Source: Pseudonocardia sp.
Lineage (GTDB): Bacteria; Actinomycetota; Actinomycetes; Mycobacteriales; Pseudonocardiaceae
Length of the DNA: 64,000 nucleotides
NCBI RefSeq assembly: GCF_029263155.1
Contig: NZ_JAJCYB010000074.1
Location: 62,001 to 126,000, forward strand
Direction of reading: 5' to 3'
Shown here: positions 63,731 to 64,000 of the stretch, in pieces
Position numbering within the stretch: position 1 is the first letter of the stretch
How the letters are laid out: each line of letters opens with the position of its first letter
Position numbers and translations under genes: made by a program
The notes under the pieces: model-generated
Seen by the model: the letters and a program-made list of their open reading frames with translations, nothing else
The model's database searches: none
What the model was told of the DNA's origin: nothing

Positions 63731-64000
63731 GCACTACCCCCGATCGGCTCGCCCCGGGGAGAGCCTGGTGCAGGACTCGCCACGTCGACAAATCCCGCGA
63801 CACGCACGGATCCGGCCCGCGGTACACCCGACCAGCCCAATGCTGGGCCGGTTGCGTCACGCGCCTGTGAGAAGAGTCATAACGCCAGGCCCCACACCGC
63901 GGATGCGGGGCCACCGGGGGACGTTCGGCCGGACGCCGCCCCGGCTAGGTCACGCGGCCGGGATGCCCGCCCGCCGATGGCGCTGTCGCCGGGCTACGGG
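63731..64000 (-). promoter_or_regulatory. Upstream region of cslA
   Basis: No gene is seen up to the window end. A possible -10, TATGAC read leftward, lies near 63880, and a GGCCCC/GGGGCC hairpin at about 63889-63912. The LacI-type operator found near 52778 is not repeated here. Confidence 0.35.

Overview
This window comes from a very GC-rich actinobacterium. GTG starts, ATGA/GTGA stop-start overlaps, leaderless-looking starts, tad pilus genes, a 6C RNA and a lysine-rich TopA tail all fit. Gene content and the order hydrolase, holin-like, acs, HAD, ssd, tad, DECH helicase, topA match a block conserved around Rv3670 to Rv3646c in mycobacteria. The cslA-glxA-cel6 set and a membrane pyrophosphatase point to Pseudonocardiaceae, probably Pseudonocardia. 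The genus is an inference.

Layout. 0-10 kb holds purine genes (partial purC, purB, then purD), a TetR regulator, a SigE-type sigma factor with a membrane partner, a threonine aldolase, a potassium channel, an aminotransferase and a secreted glycerophosphodiesterase. 10-31.5 kb is the conserved block: EphE-like hydrolase, holin-like membrane protein, nhaA, arfB, acs, a HAD phosphatase, the 6C small RNA, ssd-tadA-tadB-tadC-flp-tadE, the DECH helicase, hppA and topA. 31.8-33.4 kb holds a YqeY protein, a metallophosphoesterase and tRNA-Pro(CGG).

33.4-40.4 kb is accessory. An ABC-2 exporter is translationally chained to a NarL-type two-component system. Three units in this stretch carry the same 39-bp upstream element at a fixed distance from a predicted -10. 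The stretch ends in decayed genes: a frameshifted VOC gene, an internally deleted RibD/DHFR-like gene and a hydrolase fragment. 40.4-51.5 kb holds regulators (Cys-containing ArsR-like, GAF-LytTR), an acyl-CoA dehydrogenase, a globin, a CapA lipoprotein, superoxide dismutase, an AI-2E-family protein, an S9 peptidase and an ACT-GNAT fusion.

51.5-63.7 kb is a glycan region. msiK, a sugar-binding lipoprotein, two permeases and a LacI regulator face a convergent operon: cslA (beta-glucan synthase), glxA (copper radical oxidase), cel6 (GH6) and a cytoplasmic GH1 beta-glucosidase. Together they could make, modify, trim, re-import and hydrolyse a beta-glucan. That cycle is an inference from gene content and overlaps.

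Most notable: the three-copy promoter element next to the two-component system, a 38-bp tandem duplication that made two coupled 13-codon mini-ORFs ahead of the sigma-factor partner gene, other bridging mini-ORFs, the gene graveyard, and a TadE-like gene with no stop codon before it runs antisense through the helicase.
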